A stretch of 64,000 bases of DNA from positions 29,536,544-29,600,543 of the forward strand of contig OY759273.1 of the NCBI GenBank assembly GCA_963662155.1, in the 5' to 3' direction. Shown one piece after another: positions 1 through 11,234 of the stretch. The position numbers were made by a program, and so were the translations under genes. The notes beneath the pieces were generated by a model that had not been told where the DNA came from, searched no databases, and was given only the letters and a program-made list of their open reading frames with translations. The first letter of the stretch is position 1. Every line of letters starts with the position of its first letter. The stretch comes from Lamellibrachia columna. Taxonomy: Eukaryota > Annelida > Polychaeta > Sabellida > Siboglinidae.

Positions 1-1001
1 CACTACAGCGGGGTGACAGGTTGTGTATAATTCTAAAACTGTTGTTATAAGCGACAATAATACCTTTCAGACTCTGTTTTTTAAAATGACACCAAAGACT
101 TGAGGTGTACATTGAACCACAGTATGAATTAAATAAAGTTGTTTTAATGGAATTGTTGCATAAGTAAAATTTTCTGGCTAAAGCATTTGCCTGAGCATAG
201 ATACATCTTTTCTGCCTGGCAATATCGTCATCATCAGTAAGATTATTGTTTATAATATGGCCAAGGTATTTACATTTCTCAGTGTAAGGTAGTGTATGGT
301 TATTAATAACAACAGGATGAATTTTTTTTCTATTCGCTATGTAGTGTCGAAAGAGTTCTTTTAATAAAAATATGAGCATTTCAGTTGAGTGATGCTTTTT
401 AAATCCAAATTGGTTTACACATGTAGATAAAAAAGTAGAAACCCTGGATAATATCAAGGATTCAAATAATTTACTAGCAATTGTGGCGAGAGCAATGGGT
501 CGGTAGTTGTTGTTATCAGACAGGTCACCCGCCTTATTTTTAATTATGGGGGCTATGAATGTAATCATCATAGCATCTGGTAAAAAACCATGAATTAACA
601 TGCTACTATATAAAAGTGACATGAGAACATGAAGTTTTTCATTCGCATATTTAAAATGTTCGTTACTTACACTATCATAACCCGGGGCTTTGCCTACAGG
701 CATTGCATGTATTATATCTTGAATTTCCTTAACATTAACAACCATTTGAACATTAAGCTGTACATTGCTACAGTATTCATTAATCTTCTTGATGTTGACT
801 GGAGAGCCAGGTATAGAGTTAAGTAGGGACTGGTAATGATGAAGCCACATATTCTTTACATTTTCGACACCGGAAGCACCACCAACATTGCTAGGATTTG
901 GCAACCTGGCGTTATTCATATGTTTTATGTCCTTCCAGAAGTTTTTGAAGTCATTATTACATAGTTTAGAAGCAAGTCTTTCAGCTTTAAGAAGTAGAGT
1001 T
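1..1001 (-). pseudogene. Non-LTR retrotransposon reverse transcriptase fragment, catalytic palm deleted
   Basis: Read on the minus strand from about 1000 down to 1, the DNA encodes a LINE-type reverse transcriptase. A block containing NYRPIAL (about 480-520) is typical of RT motif 1, followed by a QFGFKKHHST segment. After the codons for a run like HYIANRK (about 325-345) the frame jumps directly to sequence of the post-palm connection (KYLGHIIN, about 245-290). The middle of the palm, with the catalytic YADD motif and the second aspartate-bearing motif, is therefore missing. The element runs off the left edge and is cut at about 1001 by an unrelated fragment. It is a dead copy; the clade is not assigned beyond non-LTR RT. 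Confidence 0.8.
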
Positions 1002-1002
1002 T

Positions 1003-1150
1003 ACAGGATGATCTAGATAAACTAGTTAAATTGTCAGAAAAATGGCAAATGTTATTCAATTTTGGGAAGTGTAAATGCATACACATAGGACATGGAAACA
1101 TGGACGAAGTATATAAAATGGGGGTAGAACCACACAAGAAAAGGACATAG
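1003..1150 (+). mobile_element. CR1/Jockey-type LINE fragment
   Basis: A 150-bp plus-strand piece encodes residues such as LSEKWQMLFNFGKCKC, nearly the same as a segment of the longer CR1-type RT at 5384-6508 (minus strand), just after its FADD motif. It abuts the truncated RT at 1001 with no recognisable end sequences, so it is an internal fragment left by a rearrangement or a doubly truncated insertion. Confidence 0.8.
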
Positions 1151-2040
1151 TTTTCTTATTATCTGGAATTTGTTTCTTTGATGTCTTTGAATGAATATAT
1201 TGTTTGGTGTTTGGTGGGCCCCCGGGGTGGGAATTACATTTTAAAAAGGCTTTATTTTGTTTTCTATGTCATCATAAAGATAATAATTATGGCTGCCTTT
1301 TTTCATATCGATACCAGCATTACTACTGTCCTGTTAGTACACCAGCTTATATTAAATGTGTGGCCGTGGTGAGAGTCCTTGTTGACCGCCACTGTCTCCA
1401 GGGCCTGGGAAGCTTTGGTGGATTCTGATCCATTTAGCCTTATTCTCAGTTTCTCGTCCACCAAACGGGCTTTCTGCATCCTCTAGCAACATACCTGTAA
1501 AAATCAGACATCTTCTTCCTTGTAAGGTGGCCAAAATACAGAAGCTTTCTTGTCATCACTGTTCTCAATAGTCAACAATTGTTTTCGATTTTACTTACAT
1601 AGTCATTTCTTTTCAATCCAGCTAATAACCAACAATCTTCTATAGCATCGCACCTCAAGAGCGGCAACATGCTTTTTGCCTGCCCTTTTCAAAGTCTTAC
1701 ACCACTTACCTACGTAGCATATGAATCCATTGTTACCAGCCTGGAATAGATAATGATCCAACCGTGTCATACCTTGTCACTGGAACCATGTTCTGTACCT
1801 ACAACAGACCAGAAATATGTGCAGTCTTTGCACATTTTTACCGGTTTGATACATTTCCTCTGCAGAAGCTGAATGAATGATACTGCATTCCACAAAGAGC
1901 ACTACATGTACTAATGTTTACGTCAATCCTGGTTATATCATGGGTAATAAAAGAACAGTTTAACTAACAAATTATCTTGGACGGATATATGTATGCTATT
2001 AATATTTTCTGACTTTCTATTGTAAAAAGAGCATGCAAAC
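1151..2040. other. Unassigned intergenic stretch
   Basis: No convincing exon, RNA gene or repeat is visible here. The open frames are short, overlap each other on both strands and show no family motif. Confidence 0.5.
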
Positions 2041-2640
2041 TGCGTTTTATTTATCTGATTACTTGCCAGTTGTGTGTCATGGCATACCACACCAAAACCT
2101 TGCCTGTCTTGCTGAGTACAGCCACCACGAGATAATTACCTGCCAGTTTTGTGTCATGGCATGCCACACCCCGACCTTGCCTGTCCTACTGATTACATCC
2201 ACCATGAGATAATTACCTGCCAGTTTTGTGTCATGGTATGCCACACCCCGACCTTGCCTGTCTTACTGAGTATAGCCACCTTAAGAGAATTACCTGCTAG
2301 TTTTGTGTCATGACATAAAACACCCTGACCTTGCCTCTCCTACCGAGTACAGCCACCGTGAGAGAATTACCTGCCAGATCTGTGTCATGGCATGCCACAT
2401 CCCGAATTTGCTGTCCTACTGAGTATAGCCACTGTGAGAGAATTGCATGCCAGTTCTGTGCCATTGCATGCCACACCCCGAATTTGCTGTCCTACTGAGT
2501 ATAGTCACCGTGAGCGAATTGCCTGCCAGTTCTGTGCCGTGGAATGCCACACCCCGACTTTGCCTTTCCTACTGATTACAGCCACCGTGATAGATTTAAC
2601 TGCCAGTTCTGTGTCATGGCGTACAACACCTAGACCTGTC
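2041..2640. repeat. Tandem array, 77-bp unit, about 7.7 copies
   Basis: The block TGCCAGTTTTGTGTCATGGC recurs with near-constant spacing: copies of 'tgccag' start at 2064, 2141, 2218, 2295 (as tgctag), 2372, 2448, 2524 and 2601. The period is 76-77 bp and copies differ by scattered substitutions. Open frames across it (for example 2392-2715) are by-products of the repeat. The array runs directly into a LINE fragment at about 2712. Confidence 0.9.
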
Positions 2641-2711
2641 ATGTTCCTGAGAACAAAAAGAAGAGTTGTGGTTGAATCTGGGTTGTTGGAAGAGTTTCCA
2701 GTTAACATCGG

Positions 2712-3580
2712 TTAGAGGCAAGGAAGTGACCCTTTACTGTTTATCATAGTGCTGGCACTAATCACCGGGAAGATCAGCATAAAGGATGTTCTCAGGTAGG
2801 TGTTGTATGCAAATGATCTGGCAATGACAGCAGACAACAAACAAGAACTATAGGAAGTATTGGAGGAATGGAAGGGGGTGTTCAAGAAGCACAGACTGAA
2901 AATGAGCCGGGAGAAGACAGAAGTGATGTGGGTTGGACATCAGAGAGATGACATTAGTTTGGATGGTAAGGAGATCAACCAAGTGGATGGTTTTGTGTAC
3001 CTTGGAGGAATGGTTAATGAGGATGGGCATTCAGAGGTAGAAATGCGATGTCGGATACAACAGGGAGCGAATGCTCGGGGAAAGGTAGAGGGAGTCGTGT
3101 TAGACAGAAACATTTTGATAAAGCTTAAAAGGAAAGTCTTGAGAGCTTGCGTTACATCAGCATGCCTGTATATGTATATGGAGAGAGTGGCGTTGATAGA
3201 ACAACAATAGCAGCTGCAAGTTTGGTTATGGGTTCGTCGAATAACAAGAACAAAAAGGGTTGACGAAAGAAGGATGAACAACCTGAGGAAAGATGGAACG
3301 CAACAGGAAGATTGGTGAGAAGCAAGGTGATATGGGCAGGCCACATAGTAAGGATGGATGCAGACAAACTAGTAAAGAGAGTGGAAGAGAGAAGTGGAAA
3401 AACATCAAGAATGCAAGAAAAGGGGAAGCGAACAGCTAAGATGGAAGGAATGCGTGTGGTGGAATACGAGAAGATCGGGGGAGGATGAAAGATGGAGAGG
3501 GGGCGGCCGAAAGAAAAGTATGGAAAGAATCAACAGAAAGAGTGACTCGACAATATTTTACTTGACCCTAACCCATGTAC
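2712..3580 (+). pseudogene. LINE reverse transcriptase fragment with mutated catalytic motif
   Basis: Plus-strand sequence encodes the C-terminal half of a LINE reverse transcriptase. Recognisable parts are a RQGS...LLFIIV block (about 2715-2745), the catalytic motif reading YAND instead of YADD at 2806-2817, and the longest open piece (2860-3210), which carries EEWKGVFKKH, KTEVMWVGHQ and GFVYLGGMV. After 3210 stop codons and frameshifts interrupt a WVRRI...RTKRVD segment and a basic 'RGSEQLRWKECV' tail near 3430-3460. The D-to-N change in the catalytic motif and the stops mark it as non-functional. The same C-terminal type recurs on the minus strand at 21536-21930. Confidence 0.85.
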
Positions 3581-4820
3581 AGCAGGGAACAAAGACGAAA
3601 AGCACCGTTAGTTTGGTAAAAAAAAAGTTATGTTTAATAAATCCAAGAATATGATCAACATTTTCATAAACAGTGTATAAATTGCTTATGAGAAAAAACA
3701 TTTCAATGAAACATTTGCTAAATTTTAGCATCTCTCTACAGACATGGTGTTCTGTGACTATGAAGCACCATTTAGAAAACTGGTGCCTATGACAGTGACA
3801 TGATTCTCTCCAGAGCCTTTTTCTCATGACACACCTATCTCTGACTGACGGCCACTATCCTGTTACAGTTCTCCTGGCCAGTGTTGAGTACCTTGGCATT
3901 GAGGACCACCTTATCTATCAAATCCATCAGAAAAGTTACATAGATCCGTAGATCTGCTTCAATGAAACAGTTCGCACACCCACACTTTGATATTCTGCAA
4001 AGGACAACATTCTATCGTATGTATCTCTGTTTGAGCAATATGCATTTTCCCAGGTGGTTGTATTCATATAAATGGCGTACTCTTGTTGACTACAGCTTGC
4101 TCATAAAATAAAATATCCTTTGACAAGAAGAATGTACAGTGAACTAATAAATAACAACATTAAACAAATCAAGCTGGTTTCCAAAACAAAAGCCATTACC
4201 ACTCAGCGCTAAGACTGATTTATTAGAACAAATGTAAAAGTTAGTTTCTCAATCTAATGTGACATTCTCCCCTCCCCCACAATTCATCGTTATAGTTTAT
4301 TGCAATGTCTGTTCCACTCATAATCCAATGAATTTCCAAGAGGACCATGAATGGCCTGCTTCCAAAGCGGTTATGTCTACTTATGACACCAACCTGTAGC
4401 AACACACAAAGTGGGGATAGGCAAGAGCGATCCGACTGAAGTGACCCTTGATATTGTTCACTCTTGGTCCACCAAAATTGTTCCTGGCTGCTGCAGCACC
4501 TGCAAAAAGACCTCAAATAAAGGTATGTTTATGTTTACACAGCACTGTATCCAGTCCTTGGGATTGTTCAACGTGCTTAATAGTTCACCCCCTGGCTGAC
4601 CAGTTCATTTCAATACCTTCTGAACTTCTCTGGGAAGTATTCAGCAATGCTGCAATAACTGTTCGAAGATTATTCTTTCACATTTCCACACTTGTCTGTA
4701 CCTGGGTACTCATTTACAGCTGAGTGAACTGTGGTAATGTGGTGGAACAAAATTGTCAAAGCTTTGATACGGCAGCAATTGGATTTGAACACGGGTTCCC
4801 TCAGCCGAGTCTGGCGTTCT
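3581..4820. other. Unassigned intergenic stretch
   Basis: AT-rich DNA without recognisable exons or repeats. Frames such as 4241-4516 (minus) and 4448-4723 (plus) overlap and have no family signature. Confidence 0.5.
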
Positions 4821-5046
4821 ACCCTTATGAAAATATACCATGGTAAATACATGGTATGCCATTGTGTTTTGAAACAGGTAAACCATGGTAAATACCTGAT
4901 ATACCATGGTATACCATGGTATACAATGATATACCATGATATACCATGGTATTCCATGGCATACAATGATATACCTTGGTATACCATGGTATACCATGGT
5001 GTACCATGGTATACTATGGGATGCCATCGTATATTTTCATAAGGGT
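4821..5046. mobile_element. Foldback element built from self-complementary TACCATGGTA decamers
   Basis: Perfect 16-bp terminal inverted repeats (ACCCTTATGAAAATAT at 4821-4836; its reverse complement at 5031-5046) enclose about 190 bp made almost wholly of variants of the palindromic decamer TACCATGGTA. Every unit is its own reverse complement, so the whole element can fold on itself in many registers, and both strands are open with the same HGIPWYTMVYHG-like translation. These translations are by-products. No clear target duplication is visible. It resembles a foldback MITE. Confidence 0.75.
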
Positions 5047-5284
5047 TGTATCAACATACAAGATAAACCCCGTCATAAAGGTGTCTAAAACAATGTCTTC
5101 ATGCACAAGGGGTCATACTGTAATTGACATGTGCCTATGTTGTCATCCAGCAATGCAACTGTAAATATTTGCACAACACTAACATAATCTTCTGATATGG
5201 TCATATTTTTCTTCTATTTAATGACCACCTTCATTTGGTTGAAGATGTTGGGGGTAATCTTTGGCAGCAGGAAAGAGAGAAGAA

Positions 5285-6590
5285 ATTTAACAAGATTTAA
5301 CAAGATTTGCCATCCAAGCCAAAGGCCCAGATGGCAAGTGGACAAGGAAGCCATTGGCTTATCGAGAGTCCAACAATGTTCACCTACTTATAACCCGCCC
5401 TCCTGATATATGTGTCAACCTTGTTTTTAAACATATTCACGCTGCTAGCAGTTACACAATCTGTAGACAGTTTGTTCCATTCATTTATTGTCCTCTGTGA
5501 GAACGAGTGCTTCCTGATGTCCAATCTACATTGATCCTTTACTAATTTTACCTCATGTCCTCTAGTTCTGCTATCCTTCTTGAGTGAGAAAAACATATTT
5601 CTATCAATATTTTCATACCCATTCAATATCTTAAAAACTTCAATCTGATCTCCTCTTAACCTCCTTGTCTCTAGAGTTGTTAAACCACATTCTTTCAGGC
5701 GTTCTTCATAACTAAGGTCTCTAAGTTCTGGAATCATTTTAGTTGCTCTCCTTTGTATGCGTTCAAGCGTATCTATATCCTTCTTACGATATGGTCTCCA
5801 TGCTTGTATACAGTATTCTAAATGAGGTCTAACTATTGCTTTATAAAGAGGTATAATTAACTTTTTTCCCTTATATGTTATGTTTCTTCTAATCAATCCA
5901 AGAATTTGATTACCCTTTGAAGCTGCAATACCACACTGCTCTGAAACTTTCATATCAGCGCTTATTGTAACTCCTAAGTCCTTTTCTTTTACAGTAGTAC
6001 CAAGAACAGTAGCTCCCATTTTATAGTTTACATTCAAGTTCCCATGTCCTGTATGTAGGCATTTACATTTCCCAAAATTGAACAGCATCTGCCATTTCTC
6101 AGACCATTTCACTAATCTGTCTAGATCGTTTTGTAAATGTTGTTTATCACCATCAGTATTAACCTTTCTAAACAGTTTTGTGTCGTCCGCAAATTTCAGT
6201 ACGTTACTTGTTATACTCTCGTCCAAGTCATTGATATAAATTAAGAATAATATAGGTCCTAATACTGATCCTTGAGGTACCCCACTCAAAACCGATTTCC
6301 AATTTGAAACTTCGCCATCTACTACAACTCGTTGTCTTCTGTCAGTCAGCCATTGTTCTATCCAGTCAGTTATGCTATCCCCGATACCATGGGCTTTTAA
6401 TTTAAGTAGCAATCTTTGATGTGGCACTTTGTCAAAAGCTTTCTGAAAATCTAAGTAGATAATATCTACTGGCGATCCCATGTCTATCCACTTAGTGATT
6501 TCTTCCAAAAAACATAATATATTTGTTAAGCATGACCTCGCTTTAAGGAATCCATGTTGAGATGAATTTAATAATTTAAAAAAATGTAGT
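5285..6590 (-). mobile_element. 5'-truncated CR1-type LINE, 3' part of ORF2 plus 3' UTR
   Basis: A minus-strand LINE remnant. Its 3' end, at low coordinates, is a short tandem of AATCTTGTTA-type repeats (about 5285-5310), typical of CR1-group 3' ends that lack poly(A). The 3' UTR (5310-5383) is followed by an uninterrupted ORF2 C-terminal half. Homology upstream of the first methionine continues to about 6588 (SSQHGFLKARSC segment) and then stops abruptly, the usual 5' truncation. Two related 3' ends lie at 20875-21085 (+) and 21107-21190 (-). Confidence 0.9.
5384..6508 (-). CDS. LINE ORF2 reverse transcriptase, C-terminal part (uninterrupted)
   Basis: A 374-codon open frame with no internal stops encodes the reverse transcriptase of a CR1/Jockey-group non-LTR element, which copies its own RNA into DNA at a nicked target. 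Visible motifs: DFQKAFDKVPH (residues 20-30), GVPQGSVLGP (76-85) and the catalytic FADD box (106-109), then the thumb and connection region with KDLGVTI and YIPLYKAIVRPHLEY-type segments. The C terminus has the WNKLS...FKNKVDTY signature usual at the end of such ORFs. The listed start is merely the first methionine, since the frame extends to about 6588. The endonuclease and N-terminal RT fingers are missing through 5' truncation, so it cannot be autonomous, but the lack of decay suggests a recent insertion. Confidence 0.9.
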   Translation of the reverse strand: MEEITKWIDMGSPVDIIYLDFQKAFDKVPHQRLLLKLKAHGIGDSITDWIEQWLTDRRQRVVVDGEVSNWKSVLSGVPQGSVLGPILFLIYINDLDESITSNVLKFADDTKLFRKVNTDGDKQHLQNDLDRLVKWSEKWQMLFNFGKCKCLHTGHGNLNVNYKMGATVLGTTVKEKDLGVTISADMKVSEQCGIAASKGNQILGLIRRNITYKGKKLIIPLYKAIVRPHLEYCIQAWRPYRKKDIDTLERIQRRATKMIPELRDLSYEERLKECGLTTLETRRLRGDQIEVFKILNGYENIDRNMFFSLKKDSRTRGHEVKLVKDQCRLDIRKHSFSQRTINEWNKLSTDCVTASSVNMFKNKVDTYIRRAGYK

Positions 6591-8684
6591 AGTGCGAATT
6601 AGTGGAGTTAGGGGGTGTAGAAGGGGGGGACAACCAAATAGGCCACAGCACTTTTTAAAGACCCTGGTTCCACAGTTAGTTGATCAAATACGGAAAACTA
6701 GAGACCAGTACGTTCACGCATGATATGCAATGTATTTTCTAGACTATCCGCCAGATCGCGCCACTTAAATCAATCGAAATACGTTGCTATGTTGGCCTGG
6801 CGTTGGCTGCATTGAAGAGTCAGTCTGGTTTGGACAACTTCATTACTAAAGTAAACCAGGCTGCACAAATTGTCGAAAAGACGTATCAATATATAGATGC
6901 GTAAACCGTTTGTGATGAAAGATCCCGGGTAACAAAATACTAAATGTGTCTTAATATAACGTATTCAATAATAAACATGATATATGTCATGCAATTGTCA
7001 TCACAAACATTGAATCGAGCTATATATGTCAGACCTTACTTTCCCGGATGTAGTCAAGTAAAACCATGGCAATTTATTCGCTTAGTTAATGCAGCAACTG
7101 AGACAAAGTGAAATAAAAAAATTACTCCCAAGGTATCTCAATGCAACTTATATACCATATAAGTTAAACTTAGCTCATACGTAGCCATAATTGAGTGTTA
7201 GGTCCTCAAAAATGGTGGTACGTTGACCTCAACATTGGTGGGAGGTTGGATTGGTGGGAGATGGTACTCTCAAAACTGGTGGGACGTTGCCGCTCCCCTA
7301 AACAGGTGGGACTTAGGTTGAGACCCCTCCCATTCCCGTTCTTAAAAGTACGAACGGTAGTAAAAATTAGTGGTTTTCTCCCTGTCCTGCTAATAAATAT
7401 AACTTAGATATCTAGCTTACATCGTATGTAAAACTTAAACATGTTTTCTTTGAAATAACGTCTGCAAACTGATTAAGTATTCACGTATTCACTAATGGAT
7501 ACCATTGTATAGGTGTTTACACATCAGTATCTCGGTGCGAAGCTTATGGAGCACAGGTGACCGGCAAATCCAGCTGACGTGAGTGCCTATTAGTTACGGA
7601 GCGAGCGACAATTTTGCTGAAACTGTCTAAAGCGTTACGCAATACTACCCACCATTGTCTGGAGTGACCGAAGTAGGAGCGGCCAGATGAATGCACATGT
7701 GTTTCAGACCCACGGTGACACTGTAATTGAACGAGCGCCGCATTACTAACTTGTTGAACATAAATAGCCGCACCTCGTGTTAGCGTTAGTTAGTGCTAGA
7801 CATACATAATAAATTAACCAAGGTTACAAATAACTTTCAATTTAATTTCACAAATCACCAATCATATATGAAAAAACATAACAATATAACATAACAAACA
7901 ATTAGTTTCATGCAGATTATATTCTAAGTATTTATTGAAGTATTTAAGTTTCACGGTGTAACACGCTTCTTGCGTAGACAATGCCACGCCCGTAGCAAAT
8001 TCAAACACGTAATCTAAAATACAGTTTTACCGAGTCTACTTCATTAAAACGCAAATATATGTATATATGTATAAATGTGACAAAACTAACTCACCAGGTG
8101 TATAAATTTAAAGCTGACCCGCGAGAAAGCCAACGTGTCTAACGTAGAGTATCACCGTCTGCACACGTCTCCGGTCCAGGACAAACTGCGGTGGTCATTC
8201 ACTAAAACCCGTCCAGCTAGTTGACATGGGAGTGCCTCTGCTGTCCAAGTGCCCTCTAGTGAGTGAATCAAGGTACTAACCACTCTATATCATAGGTCAC
8301 AAATTAGGGTTACTTTCCCCCACTTTAAAATTTAGACATCCGCTGCTAAAATACATAGGGCAGTGGATTACTTAGGGGGTATTGGGCCACATGACCCCCT
8401 CTGGCTGAAATCTGATTTCTTTCCGAGTGTAACCTGATGCGCCGCCTCAAAGGAGTAAGTTAAATTAATGAGTGACTATGATTGACTTCGCGATGGGTTA
8501 TTTGTGTAGGGCCAGGTTACTCACTTCACAAGTGAGTTTGTTGCTCATACAAATATTGACACTAGCTGTCTCTGTGTCTGTGTTTCTCTCTCCGTCTCTT
8601 TTTTTATGCCATTTTTTTTATTTACTTTAAACTTATTTAACTTTATTACTATTCACTTTTAATTTATTTGAATTAGTGATGTAA
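6591..8684. other. Unassigned intergenic stretch
   Basis: About 2.1 kb with no exon I can support. The frame at 7195-7407 is short and low-complexity. No tandem array or terminal repeat was recognised. Confidence 0.5.
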
Positions 8685-8915
<231 letters not shown>

Positions 8916-8918
8916 TAT

Positions 8919-9002
8919 GTGTGTGCGTGCGTATGCTTTTTTGCAGTGCTGCTAGGTACAGGCAGAGTGTGTGTGTGTGTGTGTGTGCGTGCGTGCGTGC
9001 GA

Positions 9003-9065
<63 letters not shown>

Positions 9066-9075
9066 GGCGTGTGTG
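8919..9075. repeat. (GT)n and (TGCG)n microsatellite
   Basis: A GT run (8969-8986) passes into about 20 TGCG tetramers (8987-9066). Alternating purine/pyrimidine with many CpG steps, capable of forming Z-DNA. The translated 'CVRACVRA' frame is a by-product. Confidence 0.95.
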
Positions 9076-10969
9076 TAATTAGCTGCACCAACGTGTGCTT
9101 GGGGAAAATTATTTATAACATAAAATTCCGCTTTTGCGTGTGTAGACGGGGAGGAAAATATTGTTTACGGCCGAAAATGGAAATTCATCCATTATTTCCC
9201 GTGGTTGACATTCTCTATTGTAATCCATTGCTATTGTATACAGTACCTATTATTGTAGATATAATATATTGATGTTATCAATAAACTGATGTCAACTACC
9301 GGCTCGTGGGCGAAGAGATCATCAGAAAATACCGTGGACGTAAAGTAACTTAGTTTGTCACAGAACTATATTGGAAATGGCTTAAAGGGGGGGTGAAGCA
9401 CTCGAACAACCATAGCCCAAACATAATAACATACCATTTACAGTATATATCACACTTATATGATGGGCGCAACGCCACAGTAATTTTGTAATATCCTTTT
9501 AAACTTTGCCATTATCTTCGCTGGGCGGCGCCATATTGCTCTGCGGGGGGCTCAGCGGCAGAGTGGTTTGAGTACGAGCTCCTGGCACCGCGTTCACACA
9601 GTAAAAACCTCTCGGAAAAACGGCCGAAACGCATGGAAAATCGAATAAAAAGAAAACTGGTGTGCACTGGATGGCTCCTGGATATATCAACTAGTACTAC
9701 AAATGCAAGGAAAAAACTTTTGATCGACTTCCGAGGAAGAATTTGCAGCGGAAAAGGTGGTTGCAAATGCGGAAATTGCCGTGTCCGCCAGCCGCAGGCT
9801 CTGCGAGTGACCACTTTTCCGATGCAGATTACAAGACAAAAGACTATGTGATGAGCAAGGACAGACGGTGAGCATCAAGATGTCATTCTTGGTCAAAGAC
9901 ACCGTTCCATCTTAGATCTTTTTTTCCGCATATGACCATGCATCTACAGACTATTCTGCGACAAGGAAACGTCAGATATCAGAGGGCAGAGCGATGCGTA
10001 GGAAGCGACGAGACGAAACCAGGTTAGTAAATTGGATTACCGTTACCATTGTGACTTATCACTACGATTACAATATAGTTCCACCCCAATAAGCACAGCT
10101 GTGCTTCAACGTCAGCATATATATGACCCACAGTAAATCGAAATGTATGAATACAATAAAGTGCGAGTAAGTGTTAATAGTTTGATATAATTACGAGTGT
10201 TTTCCAATCCGCCGATTTATTTTCGACGTGATCAGACGTACCGTCAATACGTGGCCATACTCAAAACAATAACAATAACTCAGTAAGTGCTACAGGATAT
10301 ACTGCAGCCTTATAACATGGGCCATGGCGTATGTACTAGGCAAAATTATTCAAGAAAATAATTTGATATTATTTATTGACAGTCATAATAAGTCTCATAC
10401 TCTTGTGTTCTAAATGCCTAGAGAGCAAGCGGCAAGCGTAAGGCTAAGCCTGGGGGGGTTAGATGCATGGGAGAAACACGACCAAAAGACAGTATAGACT
10501 ATAGTGCAACAGAAGCCTACTGTTGCTGTTTACATTTCAAATTCTTTATGGAAATATTTAAATACACAAATACTTTCATTGTGATTAAGTGCAAATGCAG
10601 TTACAAAAACTTTTTAAAAGTATTTAAATATTTAAGTAAAATGCATTTCACCCATGCAATGTCTATCTGGATAGGAAACTAACTAAGGCATCATCATCTA
10701 CCCAGTTGAACACTGTCAGATTACATGTCTGCTTTCTATAATGACACTTTACAATTTCTGTCTGAATTCTTGTGACTTGACAATAAGGCAAAATTATATA
10801 AAATTAATTTGCTTTATTGATCAGATTAAACCCCACATGTAATAACCGAATATCCGGAAGTTCATAAAGAGATGTATTAATTACATTTTATTCTAAGTCG
10901 ACTGATAACACTGTAATGAATATCGTGGGGGGAGTATTAGTACAAGCTATACATATGAAGGAAGTATAT
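9076..10969. other. Unassigned stretch with a CpG-containing segment
   Basis: No exon is supported. At 9383-9400 a TTAAAGGGGGGGTGAAGC block is a near reverse complement of GCTTCAGTTCCCCTTTAA at about 16977-16994; both begin at TTAA and could be ends of DNA-transposon relics. CpG-containing sequence around 9520-9800 holds a frame (9633-9851) with a cysteine-rich CSGKGGCKCGNC run, too short and isolated to call a gene. Confidence 0.4.
10962..10969. repeat. Target-site duplication, left (AAGTATAT)
   Basis: Eight bases identical to 13135-13142 directly flank the terminal inverted repeats of the element between them, as expected for hAT insertion. Confidence 0.85.
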
Positions 10970-11171
10970 CAGGCATGGGGTCAATTCTGTTTTGTCAATT
11001 CCAAAAAATCAGTTCTAATTCCGCCTTGCAAAAAATCAATTCAAACTGTTAAAATCCTAGGCTAAAGAAAAATTCAAATCCAATTCGTTTTAACACAGTT
11101 TTATTTGTCACGTGTGCGCAATCATATTTAATTAGATATGGTTAAAAAATTATTGTTCGTTAAATGCACAC

Positions 11172-11234
<63 letters not shown>

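Noticed and set aside
4710..5042. Histidine/tyrosine-rich proteins on both strands (YHGIPWYTMV)
   Set aside because: They come from the self-complementary decamer array; both strands give the same peptide type.
9633..9851. Integrin-type EGF cysteine motif (CSGKGGCKCGNC)
   Set aside because: Only about 12 residues fit; the following cysteine pattern is missing and no neighbouring EGF exons exist.
11164..11232. YIYIYI and HTHTHT frames at the TA, GT and TGCG microsatellites as genes
   Set aside because: Pure simple-sequence translations at 8919, 11164, 13214-13465, 18507, 47801-48305, 61842-62104 and 63598-63901.
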